Below, piece after piece: positions 50,040 through 59,335 of a stretch of DNA of 64,000 nt (position 1 is the stretch's first letter; each line of letters begins with the position of its first letter). The position numbers and the translations under genes were made by a program. The DNA is from Spirosoma pollinicola. Its GTDB lineage: Bacteria > Bacteroidota > Bacteroidia > Cytophagales > Spirosomataceae. The DNA is taken from contig NZ_CP025096.1 of assembly GCF_002831565.1 (NCBI RefSeq), forward strand, positions 6,935,014-6,999,013. The letters are read 5' to 3'. The notes beneath the pieces are model-generated. The model ran no database searches, had not been told where the DNA came from, and worked only from the letters and a program-made list of their open reading frames with translations.

Positions 50040-53000
50040 TCGGGAAGAAGGCTATTTGTTTTTGATGAGGTTACAGAACGCTTGTTAACCTTACCAATGG
50101 GTACGTCGATTGTGGCTTGTACACCCCGCCCCACCTGCGTTAACCAGGTGATCTTTCCTCCTAACATAGCTACCCGCGACTCAATATTTCCGATGCCCAA
50201 ACCAGCGGCTTTTTTTTGTGTTTGTTCATAGTTGAATCCCCGCCCATTATCCTGATAAATCAGTATGAGCCGGTCGGCCTGCCGTAGCATGTGCAATTCG
50301 ATCTGATCGGCATAGGCATGTTTCAGCGAATTGCTGAGCAGTTCCTGCGTGATTCGATACAACATCACTTCGATGTCGGCCAGGAAGCGACTGCCTTGCT
50401 CGCTTAATTCAATCGGGTCAAATTGGGCATTAACAATACCGCTGGCTGTGATCCGGGAAAACAGTTCCTCAACAGCGGCTATATATCCATGTCGCTCCAG
50501 TGTTTGCGGGTTTAGTTTACGAAGCAGGTTTCTAACATCGCCGATGGTATCGTTAATTAACTGGAATATGGTCGTTCTGAGGGCCAGGATAGCGGGTGTT
50601 TCGCCGGCTTGCTGCGTCAGTTGAGTCGTATACAGTTTTATGGTGGCTAACCGGGTGCCGATCTCATCGTGTACATCGCGGGCAATATCTTTTTTTACCT
50701 GTTCCTGAATATTGTATGACAGCCGAAGCCGATCTTCCTGTTGTTCACGAATAGCATTTTCGCGTTGGCGAACCCACAACCAGATAACGGCCGCCAGCAA
50801 AAGAATAGCGAAGAGTACGAACGGCCATTTTTGCCAGAAAGGCGGTTCAATATGGATCATTAATGTGCGTATGTGCTCACTCCAGTGTCCATCCCGATTA
50901 GCGGCTTTTACCTGAAAGGTATAATCGCCGGGGGGTAAATTGGCATACCGAACGTAGTTGCGTTCACCGGCCATTACCCAGTGATCATCATAATTCGTTA
51001 GTTGATACTGATACACATTATGCCCGTTACTCGCGTAATCGAGGGCTGCAAACTCCAAGGACAGGGTGTTCTGGGTATGCTCAATATCAATACGTTTAGC
51101 CTCCCCAACGTAGGTGTTATTAACGAAAGGGACCTCGTTGATGTTCAACGAATAAATATGAACGTAAGGATTAAACGAACTACTCCGAAAGGCATCGGGC
51201 ACACAGCGATTGAAGCCGTTGACACCCCCAAAGTACAACTCACCCGAAGCTGTTTTTAAAAAAGCGTTGCCATTAAATTCATAACTCTGGAGGCCATCGT
51301 TCAATCTAAAATTCTTGATCGTTTGCGTAGCAGGATTAAGTCGGGATATACCCCGATTTGTACTCATCCAAATGTTATTATCAGCATCTGACAGGGATCC
51401 ATACACGAACGAATTGGCGAGTCCCTGCTGCTCTGTATACAAATGAAACCGGTTTGTTTGATCTGTTAATGCAACCAGACCTCTATCGCATGAAAGCCAA
51501 ATTGTTTGCTTGCTATCGTCTGGCCGGATGTTAAGCACCATGTACCCTTTCAAACCCGATTTAACGAGTTTCCAGGGTTTTGTTGGTTGATTTACCCCCG
51601 GCATTTGGTAGCAATAATACCCGTTCAGAAAAGTACCAACCCAAAGTCGTCCATTGGTGGTATCATACGAAAGACTAAAAATATTTTCGCCTTCAAGAAC
51701 GGGCACTTTTGACCAACGGCGCCGGGCTGTGTTCAGCGCATATAGCCCTCGCTCGGTGGCAGCAATCAGTGTCGTGTCAGAAATACTAACCATGGTTCGC
51801 ACATAGTTATCCTCTACCAAACTAGCTGTAGATGAAGCAAATAGAATGGGGTCGAATGTTTTCGTTGTAGGCTTATAGGCCAGTACCCCTCCCGTAACAC
51901 CCACCCAAATACGCCGTTTTGGGTCACGATACAAACTTTTAATGGTTGTTTGAGCAAGGCTGCGTGTCAATGATGAGCGAGTCAGGTATCGGTCAACGAG
52001 CCGATTGCTGCGTGGGTCAATAATATTGATTCCGTTTTCGGTAAGTACCCAGAGCCGATCGAACCGCTCCTCCAGAAAACCCCGAATCGAGTAATTATTT
52101 AGTTTCTGCCTATCGGGTAATGTATCGGTAGCCAACCGTTTTACCATACCCCCAAACAAAAAAGCATCGGGTAAAATACGAGCCAGTCCGTTGGGGTCTG
52201 TATTTGCCCAAATTATACCCAGATTATCCACATACACCTTACTGATTTTGAATTCATTCAACTGATGGGTATTGTTCGTAAAATCATTTACCCTGCCAAA
52301 CAGGCGCGTCCGCTTGTCGAAATACAAAACGCCATCATCCTGCGTACCGAGCCAGATTCGCCCGCGTTGATCCGGCGCGATGCTGTAAATGGCACTAATG
52401 GGTTTTGTACCCACAGTTGCGTATATCTGTGACGTCTGTTTGCGGTAATCAAAGCGAATCAGGCCTGCTTTGGTGCCAATCCAGGCGATATCGTCGGTGT
52501 CGATAAAAAAAGAGAACACGACTTGCGCCGAGCCAACTTGATTGTTCGGATCACGGCTAAAGTAATGTGACAGGGTTTTGTTCCGAATAGTATACCGCAT
52601 AAGGCCCGTTGGGGAATGCAGCCAGATATCGCCCGTTGGCGTCCGCACCGTCGAACTTTGAAGGTCGTATTCTTTTGTCGGATGAAGGTCGGGCGACAGT
52701 ATGGTTTTATGCCCCGCCCTATAGTCGAAGCGTACCAGTCCTTCAGCATCGCTGAGGTACAGCAACTCTGTTTGATTGACAAAAAACGGCAACGTTCGGC
52801 TGGCCAGTTGTTTCTCTTTACGAGTACGATCACTGATAAAAAAACAGTCGAATCGATCCCGCTGGCGGTCATAGCGATTTAGGCCCTCTTCGGTACCAAT
52901 CCATAAATTACCGTCGGGGTCTTCGATTATACCAAAAATATTGATGCCTCGGATAGAGCCTGTCAGAACAGCGCCATTTTTGCCTAAGGCCGGTCGGAAG

Positions 53001-53245
53001 GTGCGAAAATGATGCCCATCGTAGCGATTCAGGCCATCCTGCGTGCCAAACCACAGAAACCCCCGGCTATCTTTCAGCATGTAATAGACAGACCCCTGCG
53101 TTAGTCCGTCATTTACACCAATGTGATCGACCCGAAAAACGGGGGCGTTAGCAGACAAACTTGTTTGTGCCAATGCACCCCATGTGAATAGAATACAAAT
53201 GCAAAATTGAACATAGATGCTATATAGAATTCGCATCATTAACAA
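50036..53245 (-). CDS. Propeller-type sensor histidine kinase (HisKA_3)
   Basis: 1069 residues. Signal peptide (to about residue 27), then two seven-bladed Reg_prop beta-propellers (about 35-700; for example DSRGFLWFGTQDGLNRYDG and DPDGNLWIGTEEGLNRYDR). A Y_Y_Y domain (about 705-800) ends WSEHIRTLMIHIEPPFWQKW, and one TM helix (about 807-825, LFAILLLAAVIWLWV) follows. The DHp domain has His859 in IARDVHDEIGTRLA, and the HATPase domain has NSLKHAYA and DNGRGF and GLGIGNI (N, G1 and G2 boxes). The HisKA_3 type suggests a NarL/LuxR response regulator, but no regulator or receiver domain is present. An extracellular ligand, often a glycan, is likely. Confidence 0.9.
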   Translation of the reverse strand: MLMMRILYSIYVQFCICILFTWGALAQTSLSANAPVFRVDHIGVNDGLTQGSVYYMLKDSRGFLWFGTQDGLNRYDGHHFRTFRPALGKNGAVLTGSIRGINIFGIIEDPDGNLWIGTEEGLNRYDRQRDRFDCFFISDRTRKEKQLASRTLPFFVNQTELLYLSDAEGLVRFDYRAGHKTILSPDLHPTKEYDLQSSTVRTPTGDIWLHSPTGLMRYTIRNKTLSHYFSRDPNNQVGSAQVVFSFFIDTDDIAWIGTKAGLIRFDYRKQTSQIYATVGTKPISAIYSIAPDQRGRIWLGTQDDGVLYFDKRTRLFGRVNDFTNNTHQLNEFKISKVYVDNLGIIWANTDPNGLARILPDAFLFGGMVKRLATDTLPDRQKLNNYSIRGFLEERFDRLWVLTENGINIIDPRSNRLVDRYLTRSSLTRSLAQTTIKSLYRDPKRRIWVGVTGGVLAYKPTTKTFDPILFASSTASLVEDNYVRTMVSISDTTLIAATERGLYALNTARRRWSKVPVLEGENIFSLSYDTTNGRLWVGTFLNGYYCYQMPGVNQPTKPWKLVKSGLKGYMVLNIRPDDSKQTIWLSCDRGLVALTDQTNRFHLYTEQQGLANSFVYGSLSDADNNIWMSTNRGISRLNPATQTIKNFRLNDGLQSYEFNGNAFLKTASGELYFGGVNGFNRCVPDAFRSSSFNPYVHIYSLNINEVPFVNNTYVGEAKRIDIEHTQNTLSLEFAALDYASNGHNVYQYQLTNYDDHWVMAGERNYVRYANLPPGDYTFQVKAANRDGHWSEHIRTLMIHIEPPFWQKWPFVLFAILLLAAVIWLWVRQRENAIREQQEDRLRLSYNIQEQVKKDIARDVHDEIGTRLATIKLYTTQLTQQAGETPAILALRTTIFQLINDTIGDVRNLLRKLNPQTLERHGYIAAVEELFSRITASGIVNAQFDPIELSEQGSRFLADIEVMLYRITQELLSNSLKHAYADQIELHMLRQADRLILIYQDNGRGFNYEQTQKKAAGLGIGNIESRVAMLGGKITWLTQVGRGVQATIDVPIGKVNKRSVTSSKTNSLLPD

Positions 53246-53440
53246 GTACGGTTACAGGAAGGATACTGTAAATGAGCTACCTATTTGGCTAATATCCAAG
53301 CTAGTCTGCCGATAAATATGATTAGTCGCTTTCCACTCCTTCGAAACACGACTCTGTGTACACGCGCACTTCATTTGGTTTTTAACGCTTGTGGCTGTAA
53401 CTAGTCAGGCATTTCATCCTTTCTTAACCACTATTCCTGT

Positions 53441-55594
53441 ATGCGTTTTTTTCATTTTATCCGACCGCTTCTTATGTTGAGTTCAACAGTAGTACTGGGC
53501 CAAACGACCAATCCTATAGCCTATCCCGTTGCCCGAAAAACGAATCAGGTAGATACCTATCATGGCACCCAGGTAGCTGACCCATATCGCTGGCTGGAAG
53601 ACGATCGATCAACAGAAACCGCCGATTGGGTAAAAGCCGAGAATAAAGTTACGTTCGACTACCTGGCCCAAATCCCCTACCGAAAGCAGTTTCAGGACCG
53701 GCTGGAACAGGTGTATAACTACCCGAAATACTCAGCCCCAAGTCGTAAGGGGAGCGGTCCGACGGGTCGGTGGTTCTATTTCTCAAAAAACGACGGGTTG
53801 CAGAATCAGGCCGTCTTGTACCGGCAGAAGGGTCTTGACGGTAAGCCTGAGCTAGTTATCGACCCGAACAAACTATCGGCGGACGGCACCACGCGGCTGG
53901 GTGCGTTTTCGCTATCAAAAGATGGTAAGTATGCGGTAGTTGGCTTGTCGAAGGGAGGTTCCGACTGGCAGGAGTACCAGGTGATGGAACTGGCTACCAA
54001 AACGTATTTAGCCGACAAAATCGAATGGGTAAAAATATCGGGAGCTGCCTGGCAGGGCGACGGCTTTTATTACAGCCGATACCCAAAACCGGAAGGCAGT
54101 GCACTGGCGGCTAAAAATGAGAATCATCAGGTGTATTTTCATAAACTAAACACCCCGCAATCGGCCGACCGGCTGGTGTATGAAGATCCGCAACATTTGC
54201 AGCGGTTCCATATTGTCAGCACGACAGACGATGAACGATTTGCTCTATTATCCATCAGCGATCGCGGACAGGGGAAAGACGGTAATTCGTTGCTCTTTAT
54301 TGATGCAAAATCTACCAATAAAACCTTTGAACCCGTTGTTTCTGAAATCACCAATTTCAGCTATGGTGTTATCGACAACGATGGCGACCGGCTTCTGATT
54401 TTAACCAACGAAAAAGCGCCGAACAGTAAAGTCATAGCGTTCGACACGAAGAAACGGGCCTTTACAACACTCATCCCGGAGAAACCGGAGCCCATTGCCG
54501 AAAATAGTGTTAGTGCAGCCGGAGGCAAGTTATTTGTTGAATATGCTAAAGATGTGACCTCGAATGTGGAGATTTTTGATTATTCCGGGAAGTCAGAAGG
54601 AACGGTCAAACTACCTGCCATAGGCTCTACAAGCGGATTTGGCGGTGAAAAAGACGACAAATTCGTTTTCTATACGTTCACGTCTTTCACCTTTCCGCCC
54701 ACAATTTACCGATATGATATTGCCACTCGGAAAAGCACTGTTTTCCGGGCGCCTGAAGTGGATTTTAACCCCGCCGATTACGAGACGGAGCAAGTCTTTT
54801 ATACCAGTAAGGATGGGACCAAAGTGCCCATGTTCCTGACGTATCGCAAAGGACTTAAACTCGACGGTACAAATCCGACATTGTTATATGGATACGGCGG
54901 TTTTAATGTCAGTCTACCACCAGCCTTTAGCCCCTTTCGAATTCCATTTCTGGAACAGGGTGGTGTTTACGCACAGGCTAATTTACGGGGTGGCAGTGAA
55001 TATGGCGAAAAATGGCACGAGCAGGGAATGAAGCTAAAAAAGCAAAACGTTTTTGATGATTTCATAGCTGCTGCCGAATTTCTGATTGCTAGGAAATACA
55101 CGAGTCCAGCTAAACTGGCCATTCAGGGTGGGTCCAACGGGGGTTTGCTGGTTGGCGCGGTGATGAACCAACGGCCCGAACTGTTCCGGGTGGCCATTCC
55201 GCAGGTGGGCGTTATGGATATGCTCCGGTTTCATAAGTTCACCATCGGCTGGAACTGGATTGCCGACTATGGCAGCAGCGACAATGCTGATGAGTTCAAC
55301 GCGCTTTATGCCTATTCGCCAATTCAGAACCTCAAACCCGGCATCAACTACCCGGCCACGCTAATCACCACCGCCGACCACGACGACCGTGTTGTACCGG
55401 CTCACTCGTTTAAATACGCGGCCACTCTACAGGAAGTCTACAAAGGGCAAAACCCGGTCCTGATTCGGATTGACACCAACTCGGGTCATGGAGCCAGCAA
55501 CACCAAAAAGAATATCGAAACCGCTGCCGATATATACGCCTTTATCCTCTGGAATATGGGCGTGAAGAGTTTGAAGGAAGTAGCGAGCAAGTAA
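53441..55594 (+). CDS. Prolyl oligopeptidase (S9A)
   Basis: 717 residues, normal length. Signal peptide (to about residue 20, ...VVLGQ). N-terminal motif DPYRWLEDDRS, then a beta-propeller to about 430. The catalytic domain has Ser565 in GGSNGG, Asp in TTADHDDRVVP (about 648) and His683 in NSGHGAS. It cleaves after proline in short peptides. The signal peptide suggests a periplasmic enzyme, which is common in Bacteroidota. It is divergent from the sensor kinase; a relation is not proven. A strong terminator follows. Confidence 0.95.
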   Translation: MRFFHFIRPLLMLSSTVVLGQTTNPIAYPVARKTNQVDTYHGTQVADPYRWLEDDRSTETADWVKAENKVTFDYLAQIPYRKQFQDRLEQVYNYPKYSAPSRKGSGPTGRWFYFSKNDGLQNQAVLYRQKGLDGKPELVIDPNKLSADGTTRLGAFSLSKDGKYAVVGLSKGGSDWQEYQVMELATKTYLADKIEWVKISGAAWQGDGFYYSRYPKPEGSALAAKNENHQVYFHKLNTPQSADRLVYEDPQHLQRFHIVSTTDDERFALLSISDRGQGKDGNSLLFIDAKSTNKTFEPVVSEITNFSYGVIDNDGDRLLILTNEKAPNSKVIAFDTKKRAFTTLIPEKPEPIAENSVSAAGGKLFVEYAKDVTSNVEIFDYSGKSEGTVKLPAIGSTSGFGGEKDDKFVFYTFTSFTFPPTIYRYDIATRKSTVFRAPEVDFNPADYETEQVFYTSKDGTKVPMFLTYRKGLKLDGTNPTLLYGYGGFNVSLPPAFSPFRIPFLEQGGVYAQANLRGGSEYGEKWHEQGMKLKKQNVFDDFIAAAEFLIARKYTSPAKLAIQGGSNGGLLVGAVMNQRPELFRVAIPQVGVMDMLRFHKFTIGWNWIADYGSSDNADEFNALYAYSPIQNLKPGINYPATLITTADHDDRVVPAHSFKYAATLQEVYKGQNPVLIRIDTNSGHGASNTKKNIETAADIYAFILWNMGVKSLKEVASK

Positions 55595-55605
55595 TTCAGT
55601 TTACA

Positions 55606-55648
55606 TACAGAAAAAGGCCATCTGACAATCAGATGGCCTTTTTCTGTA
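55606..55648. terminator. Bidirectional terminator
   Basis: 20-bp perfect arms (55606-55625 and 55629-55648) with a 3-nt loop, A5 and T5 runs inside the stem flanks. It serves the prolyl oligopeptidase gene and the convergent barrel-protein gene. Confidence 0.9.
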
Positions 55649-55663
55649 TAAAATACGTTTCGA

Positions 55664-56188
55664 CTACAGCTTAAACGTTACCCCTAGCATTAACGGAGCA
55701 ATACCGCTGCCTAACTCAGCGAAGCCGCCTATTTTCTCACTAAAGAAGTACCGTCCACCAATGTGAACAGGAACAAAAATACCGCTACCAAAAGCACTGC
55801 CACTATAAATACTATTGCTATATGAAACGCTTTCGTAGCCTAGTCCTAAACCTGCATACAAATCAGCCTTATCTGTACTTAAGTTCAAAATTTCATTGAA
55901 GTGATATGAAGCCCGCGCAGCAAAATACAGGTAGTTTATTTTATCGTTATAGCCAATATAGCCATAATTAAAACTACGATAGGCCACTTGCCCACCTACC
56001 GTAATATTCGGTGCAACACCAAAGTCAGCTGAAGCTCCGAAGGCTATACCGCCTGCACTAGAATAACCACCTACGCCAATACCGAGGTTGATGAGTTTTG
56101 TGCCTTTGTCAACGGCAAGTTGTGCAAACGATTGAGTTCCGGCTAACAGGCCAAGAACCAGCAAAATAGAAAAGTGGATTTTTTTCAT
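55664..56188 (-). CDS. Outer-membrane beta-barrel protein
   Basis: 174 residues. Signal peptide (MKKIHFSILLVLGLLAGTQSFA, to about 22). The mature part alternates beta strands and Gly/Ser turns (LGIGVGGYSSAGGIAFGASADFG, QVAYRSFNYG, LYFAARASYHF, GLGLGYESVSYS) and ends in a phenylalanine-rich strand, LMLGVTFKL, typical of barrel C-termini. It resembles small porins/opacity-type proteins. Function unknown. It stands alone. Confidence 0.75.
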   Translation of the reverse strand: MKKIHFSILLVLGLLAGTQSFAQLAVDKGTKLINLGIGVGGYSSAGGIAFGASADFGVAPNITVGGQVAYRSFNYGYIGYNDKINYLYFAARASYHFNEILNLSTDKADLYAGLGLGYESVSYSNSIYSGSAFGSGIFVPVHIGGRYFFSEKIGGFAELGSGIAPLMLGVTFKL

Positions 56189-56421
56189 GTGACAAAACTG
56201 ATTATGTTAAAATTTGAGACAAAGAAAGCGCGAAACCGTGGGGCCACCAAGTATAAATATACTTCACTTATTAATCGGTCATATAGTGTAACTACCGCAA
56301 CACGCTATAAACCTAGCAAACTCACTGTAATTTATAAATATGCTAAGTAAAATTTTCATATTAAAAAGACAACATTTAAATTACTGTTTTGCATCAGTTG
56401 TATAAATAACTCTTATCATAA

Positions 56422-56452
56422 AAAAAGACAACTCCTATGGAGTTGCCTTTTT
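56422..56452 (-). terminator. Terminator of msrA
   Basis: 14-nt arms (56422-56435 and 56439-56452) with one mismatch and a 3-nt loop; A-run and T-run at either end. It lies 26 nt past the msrA stop. Confidence 0.75.
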
Positions 56453-56478
56453 CAAAAAACCGTTAATCTAGCTTCCTG

Positions 56479-57045
56479 TTAATGAAGCACTTGAGTCTTC
56501 AATTTCTCTTTAAACACTTTCTTGAACTTGTCGACCTTGGGGGCAATTACAAATGCACAATACCCCTGGTTAGGGTTATTGGCAAAATAACTTTGGTGAT
56601 AGGCTTCTGCTTCATAGAAAGTTTCGGCAGGACTGATCTCCGTAACGATGGGTTTATCATACGCACCGGATTTGTCCAGTTCAACTTTAGCGGTTTCGGC
56701 CAGTTGCTTCTGTTCGTCGTTGTGATAAAAAATCACCGACCGGTACTGAGTACCGACGTCTTCGCCCTGGCGATTCAGGGAAGTTGGATCGTGGCTGCGG
56801 AAAAACGCTTCCAGTAATTCCTGATAGGTAATTTTGGCCGGGTCATACGTTACCTCCACGCACTCGGCATGACCGGTTGTGCCAGTGCATACTTCCTTGT
56901 ATGTCGGGTTTGGTTTCTGACCTCCTTCATAGCCGGATACAGCACCAATAACACCGTCCAGTGATTCATATAAAGCCTCTGTGCACCAGAAACAGCCGGT
57001 ACCAAAGGTTGCTTTTGCCAGATTCTCGGATTGATTTGTGGTCAT
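56479..57045 (-). CDS. msrA: Peptide methionine-S-sulfoxide reductase MsrA
   Basis: 188 residues from MTTNQSENLAKATFGTGCFWC at 57045; an upstream extension to 57186 has no MsrA character. The catalytic GCFWC has the first Cys reacting with methionine sulfoxide. GYEGGQKPNPTYKEVCTGTTGHAE, HDPTSLNRQGEDVGTQYRS and AYHQSYFANNPNQGYC are all typical. The last contains a likely recycling Cys. It repairs oxidised methionine and would use thioredoxin. No MsrB domain. Divergent from the PPK2 genes. Confidence 0.95.
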   Translation of the reverse strand: MTTNQSENLAKATFGTGCFWCTEALYESLDGVIGAVSGYEGGQKPNPTYKEVCTGTTGHAECVEVTYDPAKITYQELLEAFFRSHDPTSLNRQGEDVGTQYRSVIFYHNDEQKQLAETAKVELDKSGAYDKPIVTEISPAETFYEAEAYHQSYFANNPNQGYCAFVIAPKVDKFKKVFKEKLKTQVLH

Positions 57046-57221
57046 AAAATTTGATCTAGTTTGCGTTAGCGGTTGTGTGTGCCCCTTCAACCCAAAAGCC
57101 GAAGCAAGCCAGCTTACCAACCGGACAACTTGTTTGCGACCTGAGTCGCAACCATTCGTTAGGTTTGTGGTTGTAAAGTAATTCAAATAACATAACTGAC
57201 CTGCGTAAAGTTTGCGCCCCC

Positions 57222-58109
57222 GTGCCTGTGAAAGACTTCGATACTGACCGTTTTCGCTATGATGGCGATAAAGCCTTTAAAATCAAAAAAGCACCCACCA
57301 AAGTAGATGACCTCTACGAAGATGATGAACATTACGAAGCATTGCTTCGGCAACAGGCTGCCGATATCGACAAATGGCAGGAGCGTATGTATGCCACCAA
57401 TCGGTATGGCTTGTTAACTATTTTTCAGGCGCTTGATGCCGCCGGGAAAGACGGCACTATCCAGAATGTGTTTACGGGTACCAATCCGACCGGCGTGCAA
57501 GTCTATTCATTCAAACGCCCAACAGAACAGGAACTGGATCATGATTTTCTGTGGCGCTCCTGGCGCGAACTGCCCGCACGAGGTAACATCGGCATTTTCA
57601 ACCGGTCGTATTACGAAGAAGTACTGGTCACAAAGGTTCACCCCGAAATCCTGACGGAGAGTCAACGCCTGCCTGATAAAACCACCGACGACCTGGATAA
57701 ACTCTTCAAGCATCGCTATGAGGCTATCTGCAATATGGAGACCTTTCTGTACAGGAATGGCTTTTCGACGGTCAAATTTTACCTACATGTTTCCAAAAAA
57801 GAACAGGCAGATCGGCTGATAGCCCGTATCGAAGACCCTGAAAAAAACTGGAAATTTGAAGAGGGCGATGTGAAAGAACGTGAGTTCTGGGATGACTATC
57901 AGGATGCTTACGAACAATGTATCAATGCAACCGCTACAGACAAGGCTCCCTGGTACATAATTCCGGCAGATGACAAGAAAAATATGCGTTTGCTGGTAGG
58001 ACGAATCATCATTGATGAACTCAAGAAACTACATATTTCAGATCCGGAACCCGATGAGGACCGGTTTAAAGCCTTACAGAAATTGATTCCTATTATAAAG
58101 GCACAGTAA
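57222..58109 (+). CDS. Polyphosphate kinase 2 (PPK2) family, copy 1
   Basis: 295 residues from GTG 57222 (MPVKDFDTDRFRYDG). Walker A region FQALDAAGKDGTIQNVFTGTNP (about 68), Walker B region NIGIFNRSYYEEVL (about 125), and the lid region EEGDVKEREFWDDYQDAYEQCI (about 210-232) are all present, as in class I/III PPK2 of Cytophaga and Meiothermus. It phosphorylates a nucleotide (AMP, ADP or similar) with polyphosphate. The GTG start lies only about 8 nt after a TTTG motif, so the leader may be very short. A paralogue follows 88 nt downstream. Confidence 0.9.
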   Translation: MPVKDFDTDRFRYDGDKAFKIKKAPTKVDDLYEDDEHYEALLRQQAADIDKWQERMYATNRYGLLTIFQALDAAGKDGTIQNVFTGTNPTGVQVYSFKRPTEQELDHDFLWRSWRELPARGNIGIFNRSYYEEVLVTKVHPEILTESQRLPDKTTDDLDKLFKHRYEAICNMETFLYRNGFSTVKFYLHVSKKEQADRLIARIEDPEKNWKFEEGDVKEREFWDDYQDAYEQCINATATDKAPWYIIPADDKKNMRLLVGRIIIDELKKLHISDPEPDEDRFKALQKLIPIIKAQ

Positions 58110-58118
58110 TCTCAATGC

Positions 58119-58167
58119 GGCAGGAAAGCCGTGATTTCCTTGTCGTCTAAATCACGGCTTTCCTGCC
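58119..58167 (+). terminator. Long hairpin between the PPK2 genes
   Basis: 19-bp perfect arms (58119-58137 and 58149-58167) around 11 nt. No T-run follows, so it may process or attenuate a common transcript rather than end it. Confidence 0.6.
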
Positions 58168-58197
58168 ACCTAACGACAGGCCGGACGCTTTATACAA

Positions 58198-59079
58198 ATG
58201 AAAAAACTCAACACAACCGCATTTCGGTACGATGGAAAACGGCCGTTTTCGAGCAAGGATGCCCCAACGCTCATCGACCCTTTTTATACCGACGAAGCCG
58301 ACCAGAGTCGCCAGTTAGATGAACTGGCCGAGCGCATGGATCAGGCGCAAAACCGGATGCATGCCGATGAGCAGTATGGCTTGCTGGTTGTGTTTCAGGC
58401 TATGGACGCTGCCGGGAAAGATAGTATTATTCGGCGGGTGTTTAAAGGCGTTAATCCGTCGCGGTTTCAGATAGCTCCTTTCAAGAAACCGGAAAAAGAG
58501 GATTTGAAACACGACTTTTTGTGGCGTTTCTGGCAAGAGTTGCCTGAACGAGGCATTATTGGCGTATTCAATCGCTCGTATTACGAAGAAGTACTGGTAC
58601 TGCGGGTGCATCCAGAGCGTTTGCAGGAGCAGTCCATTCCCCAAAACCTGCTACCAACGAACGAGAAAACACTCTGGAAACAACGTTTCGGCGATATTGT
58701 CCACTTTGAAGATTATCTGTTCCGTAACGGTTTCCCAATTGTGAAATTTTATCTTCACGTAGCAAAGGAAGAACAGGGAAAACGACTTGTAGCGCGGTTG
58801 GAAGACACCGAAAAACAGTGGAAATTCAGCGAGAATGATTTGAAAGAGCGTGAGTTTTGGGACGACTATTTACGGGCTTATGAAGACACGATCAATGCAA
58901 CCGCAACCCAACAAAACCCCTGGTATGTGATTCCGAGCGATGACCGGGTTAATCAACAGCTTATCATCGCGCATATTCTAACTGAACTACTGGAATCACT
59001 GCCCGTGCATTTTCCCAAAACCGACAGCAAGGAAGCGCAGAAATTGATTAAACAGATCAAGAAACAGGATGGTAAATAA
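58198..59079 (+). CDS. Polyphosphate kinase 2 (PPK2) family, copy 2
   Basis: 293 residues. Same layout as the preceding gene: FQAMDAAGKDSIIRRVFKGVNP (Walker A), GIIGVFNRSYYEEVLVLRVHPE (Walker B), and SENDLKEREFWDDYLRAYEDTINATA (lid). Walker A has DSI instead of the DGT of copy 1, and the C-terminus has a KLIKQIKKQDGK tail. Duplicated PPK2 genes with different nucleotide preference (AMP versus ADP) are known in Bacteroidota and related groups. The pair could make a full AMP-to-ATP route from polyphosphate; this needs biochemical proof. Confidence 0.9.
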   Translation: MKKLNTTAFRYDGKRPFSSKDAPTLIDPFYTDEADQSRQLDELAERMDQAQNRMHADEQYGLLVVFQAMDAAGKDSIIRRVFKGVNPSRFQIAPFKKPEKEDLKHDFLWRFWQELPERGIIGVFNRSYYEEVLVLRVHPERLQEQSIPQNLLPTNEKTLWKQRFGDIVHFEDYLFRNGFPIVKFYLHVAKEEQGKRLVARLEDTEKQWKFSENDLKEREFWDDYLRAYEDTINATATQQNPWYVIPSDDRVNQQLIIAHILTELLESLPVHFPKTDSKEAQKLIKQIKKQDGK

Positions 59080-59274
59080 GCTGCAAAGAACACAATGTTT
59101 TATGATTAGTATGATTTTACGAAAAGATCGCAAGCTATCATAAACGTCATAAATATCTGTGTTCCATCATATCAGCAGCTTTTCGATTATTAGTTTTATC
59201 CTATATGGCGTGCCGTTCAGCCTTGTATTTAGGTGCTTCATCTATTTTTCATCTATAGTTACTACAGCCCTACG

Positions 59275-59282
59275 TACTTTTG
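59275..59282 (+). promoter_or_regulatory. -7 box of the TonB-receptor gene
   Basis: TACTTTTG fits TAnnTTTG and lies 53 nt ahead of the receptor ATG (59336). No good -33 element. Confidence 0.4.
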
Positions 59283-59335
59283 CGTCAGCGATCTGAAACC
59301 ACTATCGTGTGGCTAAATCGCTTATTGATAACGCA

